A DNA stretch of 64,000 bases, from positions 1,186,085-1,250,084 of the forward strand of contig DEVL01000003.1 of the NCBI GenBank assembly GCA_002363385.1, given 5' to 3'. This DNA comes from Stenotrophomonas maltophilia. GTDB lineage: Bacteria; Pseudomonadota; Gammaproteobacteria; Xanthomonadales; Xanthomonadaceae. The notes beneath the pieces are model-generated. The model was given only the letters and a program-made list of their open reading frames with translations, ran no database searches and had not been told where the DNA came from. Below are positions 19,324-28,784 of the stretch, piece after piece. Position 1 is the stretch's first letter. Each line of letters begins with the position of its first letter. Made by a program: the position numbers and the translations under genes.

Positions 19324-19764
19324 ATGCTGATGTTGATCCTCAATGTGGTCTACGTGCTGGTCGCAGTGGCCATGATCGCGCTCATCCTGATGCAGCGTGG
19401 TTCCGGCGCGGCCGCAGGGTCGGGTTTCGGTGCCGGCGCCTCGGGCACCGTGTTCGGCGCGCGTGGCGCGTCCAACTTCCTGTCCAAGTCGACCAAGTGG
19501 CTGGCCGTGGTGTTCTTCGGCATCAGTCTCTTCATGGCCTGGTACGCCAGCCATGGCTCGCGCCCGGCGGCGCAGCAGGATCTGGGTCTGATGTCGGCAC
19601 CGGCCGCCACTGCGCCGGCCGCACCGGCAGGCGAACTTCCGGCCGTGCCGAAGGCCCCGGAAACCCCGGTGCAGCAGCCTGTTCCGTCGGCCACTGTGCC
19701 GGCTCAGGCAGAAACTCCGAAATCTGGTGAAGAAAAGCCTTCGGAAGGCACCCAGACTCGCTGA
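19324..19764 (+). CDS. secG: Protein-export membrane protein SecG
   Basis: SecG is the accessory subunit of the SecYEG translocon in the inner membrane. The 146-residue product has two membrane helices (about 2-22, LILNVVYVLVAVAMIALIL; about 53-73, WLAVVFFGISLFMAWYA). The conserved loop QRGSGAAAGSGFGAG-SGTVFGARG-NFLSKST lies between them, and a Pro/Ala/Glu-rich tail follows that is longer than in E. coli. I chose the ATG at 19324 because SecG normally starts directly at the first helix; an in-frame ATG at 19303 would add 7 residues. Confidence 0.93.
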   Translation: MLMLILNVVYVLVAVAMIALILMQRGSGAAAGSGFGAGASGTVFGARGASNFLSKSTKWLAVVFFGISLFMAWYASHGSRPAAQQDLGLMSAPAATAPAAPAGELPAVPKAPETPVQQPVPSATVPAQAETPKSGEEKPSEGTQTR

Positions 19765-19813
19765 AGACGGTTACAATATGCGGCGCACTGGAGAACAACC
19801 GGTGCGATCGTAA

Positions 19814-19898
19814 GCCCAGGTGGCGGAATTGGTAGACGCACTACCTTGAGGTGGTAGCGACGAGAGTCGTAGGGGTTCGAGTCCCCTCTTGGGCACCA
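19814..19898 (+). tRNA. tRNA-Leu, anticodon GAG
   Basis: An 85-base class II tRNA has acceptor pairs GCCCAGG/CTTGGGC and an encoded CCA. The anticodon arm is CTACC-TTGAGGT-GGTAG, giving anticodon GAG (reads CUC/CUU). A long variable arm (gcgacgagagtcgt) and the T-arm GGGGTTCGAGTCCCC follow. It sits between secG and nuoA, as is common in gammaproteobacteria. Confidence 0.97.
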
Positions 19899-20010
19899 TT
19901 TGTTTGTAAGCGGGTTCGTCTGGCGCGCAAAGCGCCAGGTAGCGGTATCCGTCCACTCCCCCATGCCAAAGCGCCTGCAGGCGCAGCGGCAGAGGCAAGA
20001 GAGAATCGCT

Positions 20011-20367
20011 GTGCTGGCCGAATATTTGCCGTCTCTGCTGTTTCTGATCGTTGCCACCGGTATCGGCGTTGCGCTGATGCTGGTTGGCCGATTCCTCGGT
20101 CCCCGACGTCCTGATCTTAAAAAGCTCTCGCCGTACGAATGCGGCTTCGAGGCTTTCGAGGACGCGCGCATGAAGTTCGATGTGCGCTACTACCTGATCG
20201 CGATTCAGTTCATCGTATTTGATCTGGAAATCATCTTCATCGTGCCGTGGACCCAGGTCTTCATGGAACTGGGCGCACGTTCGCTGGTCACGATGGGCCT
20301 CTTCGTAGGCATGCTTTTCCTCGGTTTCATTTACGTCTGGAAGAAGGGAGCGCTGGAATGGGAGTAA
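20011..20367 (+). CDS. nuoA: NADH-quinone oxidoreductase subunit A
   Basis: This is a small membrane subunit of complex I near the quinone site. The 118-residue product has three predicted helices (YLPSLLFLIVATGIGVALML, YLIAIQFIVFDLEIIFIVPW, LVTMGLFVGMLFLGFIYVW) and the conserved loop SPYECGFEAFEDARMKFDVRYY. I chose the GTG at 20011, preceded by AGAGGCAAGAGAGA, for the family length; an ATG at 19963 would add a basic tail. It is the first gene of the nuo operon, and its end overlaps nuoB by 10 bases. Confidence 0.95.
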   Translation: MLAEYLPSLLFLIVATGIGVALMLVGRFLGPRRPDLKKLSPYECGFEAFEDARMKFDVRYYLIAIQFIVFDLEIIFIVPWTQVFMELGARSLVTMGLFVGMLFLGFIYVWKKGALEWE

Positions 20368-20912
20368 TTCAGACGCTCGACGGCCTGATGAACAACCCGG
20401 TCCCGGAAGGGCGGGTCGATGACATCCTGCGCCCCGAAGGCGACAACCCCCTGCTCGAAAAGGGCTACGTGACCACCAGCGTCGATGCGCTGTTGAATTG
20501 GGCGCGTACCGGTTCGATGTGGCCGATGACCTTTGGTCTGGCCTGCTGCGCAGTGGAAATGATGCACGCCGGTGCGGCGCGCCTGGACCTTGACCGTTAC
20601 GGCGTGGTGTTCCGCCCGTCGCCGCGTCAGTCCGACGTGATGATCGTGGCCGGCACCCTGGTCAACAAGATGGCTCCGGCCCTGCGCAAGGTCTATGACC
20701 AGATGCCGGACCCGAAGTGGGTCATCTCGATGGGCAGCTGCGCCAACGGTGGCGGCTACTACCACTACTCCTATGCAGTAGTGCGTGGCTGTGACCGCGT
20801 GGTGCCGGTGGACATCTATGTCCCCGGCTGCCCACCTACCGCCGAAGCGCTGGTGTACGGGATCCTGCAATTGCAGAAGAAGATCTGGCGTACGCAGACC
20901 ATCGCCCGCTGA
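20358..20912 (+). CDS. nuoB: NADH-quinone oxidoreductase subunit B
   Basis: This is a peripheral-arm subunit holding iron-sulfur cluster N2, the final electron donor to quinone. The 184-residue product has the adjacent cysteines in GLACCAVEMM, then MGSCANGGG and VPGCPPTAEAL, which supply the four cluster ligands. I chose the ATG at 20358, inside the end of nuoA, for the family length. nuoC follows after 32 bases. Confidence 0.98.
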   Translation: MGVIQTLDGLMNNPVPEGRVDDILRPEGDNPLLEKGYVTTSVDALLNWARTGSMWPMTFGLACCAVEMMHAGAARLDLDRYGVVFRPSPRQSDVMIVAGTLVNKMAPALRKVYDQMPDPKWVISMGSCANGGGYYHYSYAVVRGCDRVVPVDIYVPGCPPTAEALVYGILQLQKKIWRTQTIAR

Positions 20913-20944
20913 CATCCCTCCTGACAAGAGCACGCCAAGCCCCC

Positions 20945-21697
20945 ATGGCAGAGCAAGCACCTTCCTTCATCGACCGACTTTCCGCACGTTTCGCAGGTGC
21001 GCAGGTCTTTGTGGTCGAACCCCGCGGCGAAGTGACGCTGGAAGTGCCCGCCGCTGACTGGCATGCCACCGCTCTGGCGCTGCGCGACGAATTCGGTTTC
21101 GAGCAGGCCGTTGACCTGTGCGGCCTGGATTACCTCGGCTATGGCAGCGACGAATGGGATACGGCCGATGTGTCGTCCCAGGGGTTCAGCCGTGGCGTCG
21201 AGGGTAAGTCCGTCGGTCGTTTCGCGTGGGGTGAATTCCCCACCCGCGAAACCAGCGATGGCGCCCAGCCCCAGCCGATCCCGCTGCAGCGTTTTGCCGT
21301 GGTCGCCCAGCTGCGTTCCTACCAGCACAACCTCACGATGCGCATCCGTTGCTTTGCGCCGAACGAGGAACTGCCGGTGGTCGCCTCGCTGACCAACATC
21401 TGGCCGGGCCTGAACTGGTTCGAGCGCGAAGCGTTCGATCTGTTCGGCGTGATCTTCGAAGGTCACCCGGACCTGCGCCGGATCCTGACCGACTACGGTT
21501 TCGTCGGGCACCCGTTCCGCAAGGATTTCCCGTTGATCGGCAACGTCGAAGTGCGCTACGACGAAGAGAAGCAGCGCGTGATCTACGAGCCGGTGACCTC
21601 GGTGGAGCCGCGCGTCGGCGTGCCGCGTGTCATCCGTGACGACGCCCGTTTCCAGACCGCTGCCGGCGAAAGCGCGCAGACGGAGGCAAGCAAGTGA
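20945..21697 (+). CDS. nuoC: NADH-quinone oxidoreductase subunit C
   Basis: This is the 30-kDa peripheral-arm subunit of complex I. The 250-residue product has the central ERE-FDLFGV signature (NWFEREAFDLFGVIFEGHPDL) and GHPFRKDFPL. It is a separate gene here, unlike E. coli, where nuoC and nuoD are fused. Residues around 70-95 (TADVSSQGFSRGVEGKS) form an additional loop. The stop overlaps the nuoD GTG. Confidence 0.97.
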   Translation: MAEQAPSFIDRLSARFAGAQVFVVEPRGEVTLEVPAADWHATALALRDEFGFEQAVDLCGLDYLGYGSDEWDTADVSSQGFSRGVEGKSVGRFAWGEFPTRETSDGAQPQPIPLQRFAVVAQLRSYQHNLTMRIRCFAPNEELPVVASLTNIWPGLNWFEREAFDLFGVIFEGHPDLRRILTDYGFVGHPFRKDFPLIGNVEVRYDEEKQRVIYEPVTSVEPRVGVPRVIRDDARFQTAAGESAQTEASK

Positions 21698-23001
21698 GTG
21701 AATTCCACCAGGCCAGCCAGGCCTTTGCGAGCAATCCGGCCGAACTCCGGCAGGAGATCCGCAACTACACGATGAACTTCGGCCCGCAGCATCCGGCCGC
21801 GCACGGTGTGCTGCGCCTGATCCTGGAAATGGACGGCGAAACCATCATGCGTGCCGACCCCCACGTGGGCCTGCTGCACCGTGGTACCGAAAAGCTGGCC
21901 GAGTCCAAGCCGTTCAATCAGTCGATCGGCTACATGGATCGCCTGGATTACGTGTCGATGATGTGCAACGAGCACGCCTACGTGCGCGCGATCGAAACCC
22001 TGATGGGGATCGAGGCGCCCGAGCGTGCCCAGTACATCCGCACCATGTTCGACGAAATCACCCGCATCCTGAATCACCTGATGTGGCTGGGGTCCAACGC
22101 GCTCGATCTGGGCGCGATGGCGGTCATGCTGTATGCCTTCCGCGAACGCGAAGAACTGATGGACTGCTATGAAGCGGTCTCCGGCGCGCGCATGCACGCG
22201 GCGTACTACCGTCCGGGCGGTGTCTACCGCGACCTGCCGGACCACATGCCCAAGTACAAGGAATCGCGCTGGCACAAGGGCAAGGCCCTGAAGAACCTCA
22301 ACGCCTCGCGCGAAGGTTCACTGCTGGACTTCCTGGAGAACTTCACCGTTGAGTTCCCCAAGCGCGTGGACGAATACGAAACCCTGCTGACCGACAACCG
22401 TATCTGGAAGCAGCGTACGGTCGGCATCGGCGTGGTCACCCCGGAACTGGCCCATGCCTGGGGCATGACCGGCGTGATGCTGCGCGGCTCGGGCATCGCC
22501 TGGGATCTGCGCAAGAAGCAGCCGTATGCCAAGTACGACGCGGTCGAGTTCGACATCCCGCTCGGCAAGGAAGGTGACTGCTACGACCGTTACCTGTGCC
22601 GCGTGGCCGAGATGCGCGAATCCAACCGCATCATCAAGCAGTGCGTCACCTGGCTGAAGGCCAACCCGGGCCCGGTCATGGTCAAGAACTTCAAGGTCGC
22701 GCCGCCCAGCCGCGAAGACATGAAGGACGACATGGAAGCGCTGATCCATCACTTCAAGCTGTTCAGTGAAGGCTACTGCGTCCCGGCCGGCGAAACCTAT
22801 GCCGCCGTCGAAGCGCCCAAGGGCGAGTTCGGCTGCTACCTGATGTCCGATGGTGCCAACAAGCCGTTCCGCGTGCACCTGCGCGCGCCGGGCTTCGCCC
22901 ATCTGTCCTCGATCGACTCGGTCGTGCGCGGGCACATGCTCGCCGACGTGGTGGCCATGATCGGCACCTACGATCTGGTGTTTGGTGAGGTGGACCGGTG
23001 A
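21694..23001 (+). CDS. nuoD: NADH-quinone oxidoreductase subunit D
   Basis: This is the 49-kDa subunit forming the quinone pocket with NuoB. The 435-residue product has NFGPQHPAAHGVLRL near the N-terminus, the LLHRGTEKLAE motif, and the C-terminal SIDSVVRGHMLADVVAMIGTYDLVFGEVDR end. Translation begins at a GTG overlapping the nuoC stop. A 94-base gap then precedes nuoE, the largest in the nuo cluster, with no recognisable gene in it. Confidence 0.98.
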   Translation: MSEFHQASQAFASNPAELRQEIRNYTMNFGPQHPAAHGVLRLILEMDGETIMRADPHVGLLHRGTEKLAESKPFNQSIGYMDRLDYVSMMCNEHAYVRAIETLMGIEAPERAQYIRTMFDEITRILNHLMWLGSNALDLGAMAVMLYAFREREELMDCYEAVSGARMHAAYYRPGGVYRDLPDHMPKYKESRWHKGKALKNLNASREGSLLDFLENFTVEFPKRVDEYETLLTDNRIWKQRTVGIGVVTPELAHAWGMTGVMLRGSGIAWDLRKKQPYAKYDAVEFDIPLGKEGDCYDRYLCRVAEMRESNRIIKQCVTWLKANPGPVMVKNFKVAPPSREDMKDDMEALIHHFKLFSEGYCVPAGETYAAVEAPKGEFGCYLMSDGANKPFRVHLRAPGFAHLSSIDSVVRGHMLADVVAMIGTYDLVFGEVDR

Positions 23002-23095
23002 TCGCATCCGCTTGCACGATGCCTGACACCCGCCGGCTGCTGCCGGCGCTGCAGGTTCTGGTTTTTAACGATTTCGTATTCGCTGAGGTCGGCCG

Positions 23096-23623
23096 ATGAA
23101 GGCGACAGGTAATTTCGAGGCGGCGCGCGACGTCGACCCGATGGTGGTCTTGAATGACAAGACCCGTGCGCACATCGATCACTGGCTGGCCAAGTTCCCG
23201 CCGGATCGCAAGCGCTCGGCTGTCCTGCAGGGCCTGCACGCCGCACAGGAACAGAATGCGGGCTGGCTGACCGACGAGCTGATCGCCGGCGTCGCCAAGT
23301 ACCTGGATCTGCCGCCGGTGTGGGCCTACGAGGTCGCCAGCTTCTACTCGATGTTCGAACTGGAGAAGGTCGGCCGCCACAACGTCGCCTTCTGCACGAA
23401 CATCAGCTGCTGGTTGAACGGTGCCGAAGACCTGGTCGCGCACGCCGAGAAGAAGCTCGGCTGCAAGACCGGTCAGTCCACCGCCGATGGCCGCATCTAC
23501 CTCAAGCGCGAAGAAGAATGCCTGGCCGGTTGCGCCGGTGCGCCGATGATGGTCATCAATGGCCATTACCACGAGCGCCTGACCGTCGAGAAAGTCGACG
23601 AGCTGCTGGACGGGTTGGAGTAA
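23096..23623 (+). CDS. nuoE: NADH-quinone oxidoreductase subunit E
   Basis: This is the 24-kDa subunit of the NADH dehydrogenase module, with a thioredoxin-like 2Fe-2S domain. The 175-residue product has cluster ligands in CTNISC and EECLAGCAGAP. The N-terminal helical part (LNDKTRAHIDHWLAKFPP) is typical. It is followed by nuoF after 3 bases. The start ATG at 23096 is the first in frame after the nuoD gap. Confidence 0.97.
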   Translation: MKATGNFEAARDVDPMVVLNDKTRAHIDHWLAKFPPDRKRSAVLQGLHAAQEQNAGWLTDELIAGVAKYLDLPPVWAYEVASFYSMFELEKVGRHNVAFCTNISCWLNGAEDLVAHAEKKLGCKTGQSTADGRIYLKREEECLAGCAGAPMMVINGHYHERLTVEKVDELLDGLE

Positions 23624-23626
23624 GAC

Positions 23627-24967
23627 ATGGCACATCATCACGCACCCAGTGGTCCGGTCGGTCCCGCACCGTTGCCGCACCAGGTGGTCTACACCACCCT
23701 GCATTACGACACCCCGTGGTCGTATGAAAGCTACCTCAAGACCGGTGGCTACGCTGCCCTGCGCAAGATCCTCGAAGAGAAGATCTCGCCGGAGCAGGTC
23801 ATCGAGATGGTCAAGCAGTCCAACCTGCGCGGCCGTGGCGGCGCGGGCTTCCCGACCGGCCTGAAGTGGTCCTTCATGCCCAAGGGCACGATGCAGAAGT
23901 ACATCCTGTGCAACTCGGATGAATCCGAGCCGGGAACCTGCAAGGACCGCGACATCCTGCGTTACAACCCGCATTCGGTCGTGGAAGGCATGGCGATCGC
24001 CTGCTACGCCACCGGCTCGACCGTGGGCTACAACTACCTGCGTGGCGAGTTCCACCACGAGCCGTTCGAGAACTTCGAGCAGGCCCTGGCCGACGCGTAC
24101 GCGAACGGCTGGCTGGGCAAGGACATCCTCGGCAGCGGCGTGGACATCGACATCTACGGTGCGCTGGGCGCCGGCGCGTACATCTGCGGCGAAGAAACCG
24201 CGCTGATGGAATCGCTGGAAGGCAAGAAGGGCCAGCCGCGCTACAAGCCGCCGTTCCCGGCCAACTTCGGCCTGTACGGCAAGCCGTCGACGATCAACAA
24301 CACCGAGACCTATGCCTCGGTGCCGGCGATCATCCGCAACGGTCCGGAGTGGTTCCAGGGCCTGAGCCTGACCAAGAACGGCGGTCCGAAGATCTTCTCG
24401 GTCTCTGGCTGCGTGCAGAAGGGCGGCAACTTCGAAGTGCCGCTGGGCACCACCTTCGACGACCTGCTGGAAATGGCCGGTGGTCTGAAGCCGGGCCGGA
24501 AGCTGAAGGGCGCGGTCCCGGGCGGCGTCTCGATGCCGGTGCTGAAGGCTGAAGAGCTCAAGGGCCTGCAGATGGATTACGACACCCTGCGTGCCCTGGG
24601 CACCGGTCTGGGGTCGGGCGCCATCGTGGTGCTGGATGACAGTGTCTGCTGCGTCAAGTTCGCCTGCCGCATCTCGCAGTTCTTCCATAAGGAATCCTGT
24701 GGGCAGTGCACCCCGTGCCGTGAAGGCACCGGCTGGATGCACCGCGTGCTGGAGCGCATCGTCGCCGGCAAGGCGACGATGGAAGACCTGCATCAGTTGA
24801 AGACGGTGGCCGGCCAGATTGAAGGCCACACCATCTGCGCGTTCGGTGAAGCGGCGGCATGGCCCATCCAGGGCTTCCTGCGCCAGTTCTGGGACGAATT
24901 CGAGTACTACATCGTCAACGGTCATTCGATGGTTGACGGCAAGAAGGTGGAGGCAGCCGCCGCATGA
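23627..24967 (+). CDS. nuoF: NADH-quinone oxidoreductase subunit F (NADH- and FMN-binding)
   Basis: NuoF oxidises NADH and passes electrons through FMN to the iron-sulfur chain. The 446-residue product has the FMN/NADH-binding loop NLRGRGGAGFPTGLKW and the motif GAGAYICGEETALMESLEG. The 4Fe-4S (N3) ligands lie in ESCGQCTPCREG. A His-rich start (MAHHHAP) is unconserved. It overlaps nuoG by four bases (ATGA). Confidence 0.98.
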   Translation: MAHHHAPSGPVGPAPLPHQVVYTTLHYDTPWSYESYLKTGGYAALRKILEEKISPEQVIEMVKQSNLRGRGGAGFPTGLKWSFMPKGTMQKYILCNSDESEPGTCKDRDILRYNPHSVVEGMAIACYATGSTVGYNYLRGEFHHEPFENFEQALADAYANGWLGKDILGSGVDIDIYGALGAGAYICGEETALMESLEGKKGQPRYKPPFPANFGLYGKPSTINNTETYASVPAIIRNGPEWFQGLSLTKNGGPKIFSVSGCVQKGGNFEVPLGTTFDDLLEMAGGLKPGRKLKGAVPGGVSMPVLKAEELKGLQMDYDTLRALGTGLGSGAIVVLDDSVCCVKFACRISQFFHKESCGQCTPCREGTGWMHRVLERIVAGKATMEDLHQLKTVAGQIEGHTICAFGEAAAWPIQGFLRQFWDEFEYYIVNGHSMVDGKKVEAAAA

Positions 24968-27198
24968 GCGCGCAACCCGTAAACCCGAGCGTGCCACCGG
25001 ATCATGTGACCGTCGAAATCGACGGCCAGTCCCTGGTCGTGCCCAAGGGCTCGATGATCATCCAGGCCGCCGACAAGGCCGGCATTCCGATCCCGCGCTT
25101 CTGCTACCACGAGAAGCTGCCGATCGCCGCCAACTGCCGCATGTGCCTGGTCGACGTGGAAAAGTCGCCCAAGCCGGCACCGGCCTGCGCCACGCCGGTC
25201 ATGGATGGCATGAAGGTCGCCACCCGCAGTGAAAAGGCGCTGAAGTTCCAGCGCTCGGTGATGGAATTCCTGCTGATCAACCATCCGCTGGACTGCCCGA
25301 TCTGCGATCAGGGCGGCGAGTGCGAGCTGCAGGACGTGTCGCTGGGCTATGGCCGTTCGGTCAGCCGTTTCAACGAGCGCAAGCGCGTGGTGCCCGACGA
25401 GGACATCGGTCCGCTGGTTGCCACCGAAATGACCCGCTGCATCCAGTGCACCCGCTGCGTCCGCTTCACCGCCGACGTTGCCGGTACCTATGAGCTGGGT
25501 GGCATGTACCGCGGTGAAAACCTGCAGATCGGGACCTACGACGGCAAGCCGCTGACCACCGAGCTGTCCGGCAACGTCGTCGACGTCTGCCCGGTCGGCG
25601 CGCTGACCAACAAGGTGTTCCAGTTCCGCGCCCGTCCGTGGGAACTGACCGCACGCGAGTCGCTGGGTTACCACGACGCGATGGGCTCGAACCTGTTCCT
25701 GCATGTGCGCCGCGGCGAAGTGCTGCGCGCCGTGCCGCGCGACAACGAAGCCGTCAACGAATGCTGGCTGTCCGATCGCGACCGCTATTCGCACCAGGGC
25801 CTGTACAGCGATGACCGTGCGGTCAAGCCGCTGCGCAAGGTCAATGGCGAGTGGAAGGAAGTGAGCTGGGCGGAAGGCCTGGCCGCTGCCAAGGAGATCT
25901 TCGCCGCCAACCAGGGCGACGACCTCGGCGTGCTGGTGCACCCGTCGGCCTCGAACGAGGAGGGCGCACTGCTGGCCCGTCTCGCCACCGGCCTGGGTAC
26001 CACGAACATCGATCACCGCATCAACAACCGCGACTTCTCCGACGCCGCCACCGCCGAAGTGTTCGGCCTGCCGCTGGCGGAGATCGAAGGCGCGGACAGC
26101 ATCGTCGTGCTTGGCAGCAACATCCGCCACGAGCTGCCGCTGCTGCATGCCCGCCTGCGCAAGGCGCAGACCACGCGCAATGCGAAGATCCACGCCGTCA
26201 ATCCGGTGGACTTCGATTTCGCGTTCAAGCTGGCCAGCAAGCAGATCGTCGCCCCGTCGGCCTTCATCGACGCACTGGGCAACGCCGAGCTGCGTGACGC
26301 CGTCAAGGGCGCCAGCAACGCGGTGCTGATCGTCGGTGGCATCGCCGAAAACCACCCGCAGGCTGCTGCGATCCGCGCTGCCGCGCGTGATTTCGCCGCT
26401 GCGACCGGTGCCAAGCTGTGCCGCATCCCGCAGGGCGCCAATGCCGTGGGCCTGACCCGCGCCGGCGTGCTGCCGGCCGGCAAGGACGTCAACGCCATGC
26501 TCGCCCAGCCGCGCAAGGCCTATGCGATCTACGGCATCGAGCCCGGCCTGGACTTCGCCGACGCCGCCGCTGCCCGCAAGGCACTGGCCGGTGCCCAGGT
26601 GGTGGCCTTCAGCCAGTTCGCCTGTGCCTCGACCCGCGACGTCGCCGACGTGATCCTGCCGATCGGTGCGCTGCCCGAAGTGGATGCCACCCTGACCAAC
26701 CTCGATGGTCGCGAGCAGTCGGCCCGTGCCGGCGGCAAGCTGCCGGGCGAGGCGCGTGAGGGCTGGCGCGTGCTGCGCGCCCTGGGCGGCGAACTGTCGC
26801 TGGCCGGTTTCGAGTTCACCGATCTGGCCGGCCTGCGCGCCAGCCTGGCGCCGATCAGCGTCACCGTCTCGTCTTCGGCGGCAACGCCGGTGGCAGGCGA
26901 GGGCCTGGAAGTGACTTCGACCGCCGCGATCTACCGCACCGATGCGGTGGTCCGTCGCGCCCAGGCACTGCAATCGCATCCGCTCAACAACGCCCCGCGC
27001 ATCGTGCTCAACGCCGACGACGCTGCCCGCCTGCAGTTGGTGGAAGGCCAGATGGCCAAGGTCGGCACCGATGCCGGTCGTGCCACCTTGCCGGTGGTCG
27101 TCGACGCCCGCGTTGCCGCTGGGTCGGTCTGGATTGAATCGGGCCACGGTGCAACCGCACCGCTGGGCGCCGCACGCGTAACGGTGGTGGCTGCATGA
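24964..27198 (+). CDS. nuoG: NADH-quinone oxidoreductase subunit G
   Basis: This is the large iron-sulfur subunit of the NADH module. The 744-residue product has an N-terminal 2Fe-2S ferredoxin domain (IPRFCYHEKLPIAANCRMCLVDVE), the His-Cys 4Fe-4S segment (NHPLDCPICDQGGECELQD) and a 4Fe-4S motif CIQCTRCVRF, followed by CPVGALT. A molybdopterin-oxidoreductase-like domain without obvious molybdenum ligands comes after. The C-terminal third is Ala-rich and more divergent. It overlaps both neighbours by four bases. Confidence 0.97.
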   Translation: MSAQPVNPSVPPDHVTVEIDGQSLVVPKGSMIIQAADKAGIPIPRFCYHEKLPIAANCRMCLVDVEKSPKPAPACATPVMDGMKVATRSEKALKFQRSVMEFLLINHPLDCPICDQGGECELQDVSLGYGRSVSRFNERKRVVPDEDIGPLVATEMTRCIQCTRCVRFTADVAGTYELGGMYRGENLQIGTYDGKPLTTELSGNVVDVCPVGALTNKVFQFRARPWELTARESLGYHDAMGSNLFLHVRRGEVLRAVPRDNEAVNECWLSDRDRYSHQGLYSDDRAVKPLRKVNGEWKEVSWAEGLAAAKEIFAANQGDDLGVLVHPSASNEEGALLARLATGLGTTNIDHRINNRDFSDAATAEVFGLPLAEIEGADSIVVLGSNIRHELPLLHARLRKAQTTRNAKIHAVNPVDFDFAFKLASKQIVAPSAFIDALGNAELRDAVKGASNAVLIVGGIAENHPQAAAIRAAARDFAAATGAKLCRIPQGANAVGLTRAGVLPAGKDVNAMLAQPRKAYAIYGIEPGLDFADAAAARKALAGAQVVAFSQFACASTRDVADVILPIGALPEVDATLTNLDGREQSARAGGKLPGEAREGWRVLRALGGELSLAGFEFTDLAGLRASLAPISVTVSSSAATPVAGEGLEVTSTAAIYRTDAVVRRAQALQSHPLNNAPRIVLNADDAARLQLVEGQMAKVGTDAGRATLPVVVDARVAAGSVWIESGHGATAPLGAARVTVVAA

Positions 27199-28286
27199 AC
27201 GAATTGCTGTTGAACGCGGTCGACCCGCTGCACCAGTGGCTGCTGTCACTGGGCGACATCGGCGCGCTGCTCTGGATCATCCTGAAGATCCTGGTGATCG
27301 CCATGCCGGTGATCATCTCGGTGGCCTTCTACGTGGTCTGGGAGCGCAAGCTGATCGGCTGGATGCACGTGCGTCATGGCCCGATGTATGTCGGCATGGG
27401 CATCTTCCAGGCCTTCGCCGACGTCTTCAAACTGCTGTTCAAGGAAATCATCCAGCCGAGCAGCTCGCACAAGGCGATGTTCATCCTTGCGCCGCTGATC
27501 ACGCTGGGCCCGGCCTTCGCGGCCTGGTCGGTGATTCCCTTCGACGCGCAGATCGTGCTGTCCAACGCCAACGCCGGCCTGCTCTACCTGCTGGCGATGA
27601 CCTCGCTGGGCGTATACGGCATCATCCTGGCCGGTTGGGCCTCCAACTCGAAGTACGCGTTCCTGGGTGCCATGCGCGCCTCGGCGCAGATGATCAGCTA
27701 CGAAATCGCGATGGGCTTTGCCCTGGTCGGCGTCATGATCGCCTCGGGCAGCCTCAACCTGAGCAGCATCGTGATGGCACAGGCGGGCAACTCCGGTCTG
27801 TTCGACTGGTTCCTGCTGCCGCTGTTCCCGCTGTTCATCGTGTACTGGGTGTCCGGCGTCGCCGAAACCAACCGCGCGCCGTTCGACGTCGTGGAAGGTG
27901 AATCGGAAATCGTGGCCGGCCACATGGTCGAATACTCCGGTGGTGCCTTCGCGCTGTTCTTCCTGGCCGAATACGCCAACATGATCCTGATCAGCTTCCT
28001 GATCTCGATCTTCTTCCTCGGTGGTTGGCTGAGCCCGCTCCAGGGCTGGATCACGGCAGACATTTCGCCGTGGATCGACTGGATCTGGAAGGGCGGCTGG
28101 CCGTGGCTGCTGCTGAAGGTCTTCTTCTTCGCCAGCTCCTACATCTGGTTCCGTGCCAGCTTCCCGCGCTTCCGTTACGACCAGATCATGCGTCTGGGCT
28201 GGAAGGTCTTCATCCCGCTCACCATCTTCTGGATTGCAGTGACGGCGTTGATGGTGTTTTACGGCGTGATCCAGAAGGGCGTCTAA
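27195..28286 (+). CDS. nuoH: NADH-quinone oxidoreductase subunit H
   Basis: This membrane subunit forms the quinone-access chamber at the junction with the peripheral arm. The 363-residue product has about eight helices and the conserved signatures ERKLIGWMHVRHGP and SGVAETNRAPFDVVEGESEIVAGHMVEYSG, including the acidic residues linking to proton transfer. Its start overlaps the nuoG stop. Confidence 0.98.
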   Translation: MNELLLNAVDPLHQWLLSLGDIGALLWIILKILVIAMPVIISVAFYVVWERKLIGWMHVRHGPMYVGMGIFQAFADVFKLLFKEIIQPSSSHKAMFILAPLITLGPAFAAWSVIPFDAQIVLSNANAGLLYLLAMTSLGVYGIILAGWASNSKYAFLGAMRASAQMISYEIAMGFALVGVMIASGSLNLSSIVMAQAGNSGLFDWFLLPLFPLFIVYWVSGVAETNRAPFDVVEGESEIVAGHMVEYSGGAFALFFLAEYANMILISFLISIFFLGGWLSPLQGWITADISPWIDWIWKGGWPWLLLKVFFFASSYIWFRASFPRFRYDQIMRLGWKVFIPLTIFWIAVTALMVFYGVIQKGV

Positions 28287-28289
28287 GCG

Positions 28290-28778
28290 ATGAACCGAAT
28301 TACCCATTACTTCAAAAGCCTGCTGCTCCTTGAGCTGCTCGGTGGTCTGTGGCTGACCCTGAAGTACGCCTTCAAGCCCAAGTACACGCTGATGTACCCG
28401 ATGGAGAAGTTCCCGCAGTCGCCGCGTTTCCGCGGTCTGCATGCACTTCGCCGCTACCCCAACGGCGAGGAACGCTGCATTGCATGCAAACTGTGCGAAG
28501 CGGTGTGCCCGGCGCTGGCGATCACCATCGATTCGGCCAAGCGCGAGGACGGCACCCGCCGTACCACCCGTTACGACATCGATCTGTTCAAGTGCATCTT
28601 CTGCGGCTTCTGTGAAGAAAGCTGCCCGGTGGACTCGATCGTCGAGACCCACATTCTCGAGTACCACTTCGAGAACCGTGGCGAGAACATCGTTACCAAG
28701 CCGCAGCTGCTGGCCATCGGTGATCGGCTTGAAGCCGAGATCGCCGAGCGTCGCGCCGCCGATGCCGCTTTCCGCTGA
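28290..28778 (+). CDS. nuoI: NADH-quinone oxidoreductase subunit I
   Basis: This is the TYKY subunit with two 4Fe-4S clusters (N6a and N6b). The 162-residue product has the tandem ferredoxin motifs CIACKLCEAVCPALAI and CIFCGFCEESCPVDSIV, and an amphipathic N-terminal helix that docks on the membrane. It is separated from nuoH by 3 bases and from nuoJ by 6. Confidence 0.98.
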   Translation: MNRITHYFKSLLLLELLGGLWLTLKYAFKPKYTLMYPMEKFPQSPRFRGLHALRRYPNGEERCIACKLCEAVCPALAITIDSAKREDGTRRTTRYDIDLFKCIFCGFCEESCPVDSIVETHILEYHFENRGENIVTKPQLLAIGDRLEAEIAERRAADAAFR

Positions 28779-28784
28779 GGTCGA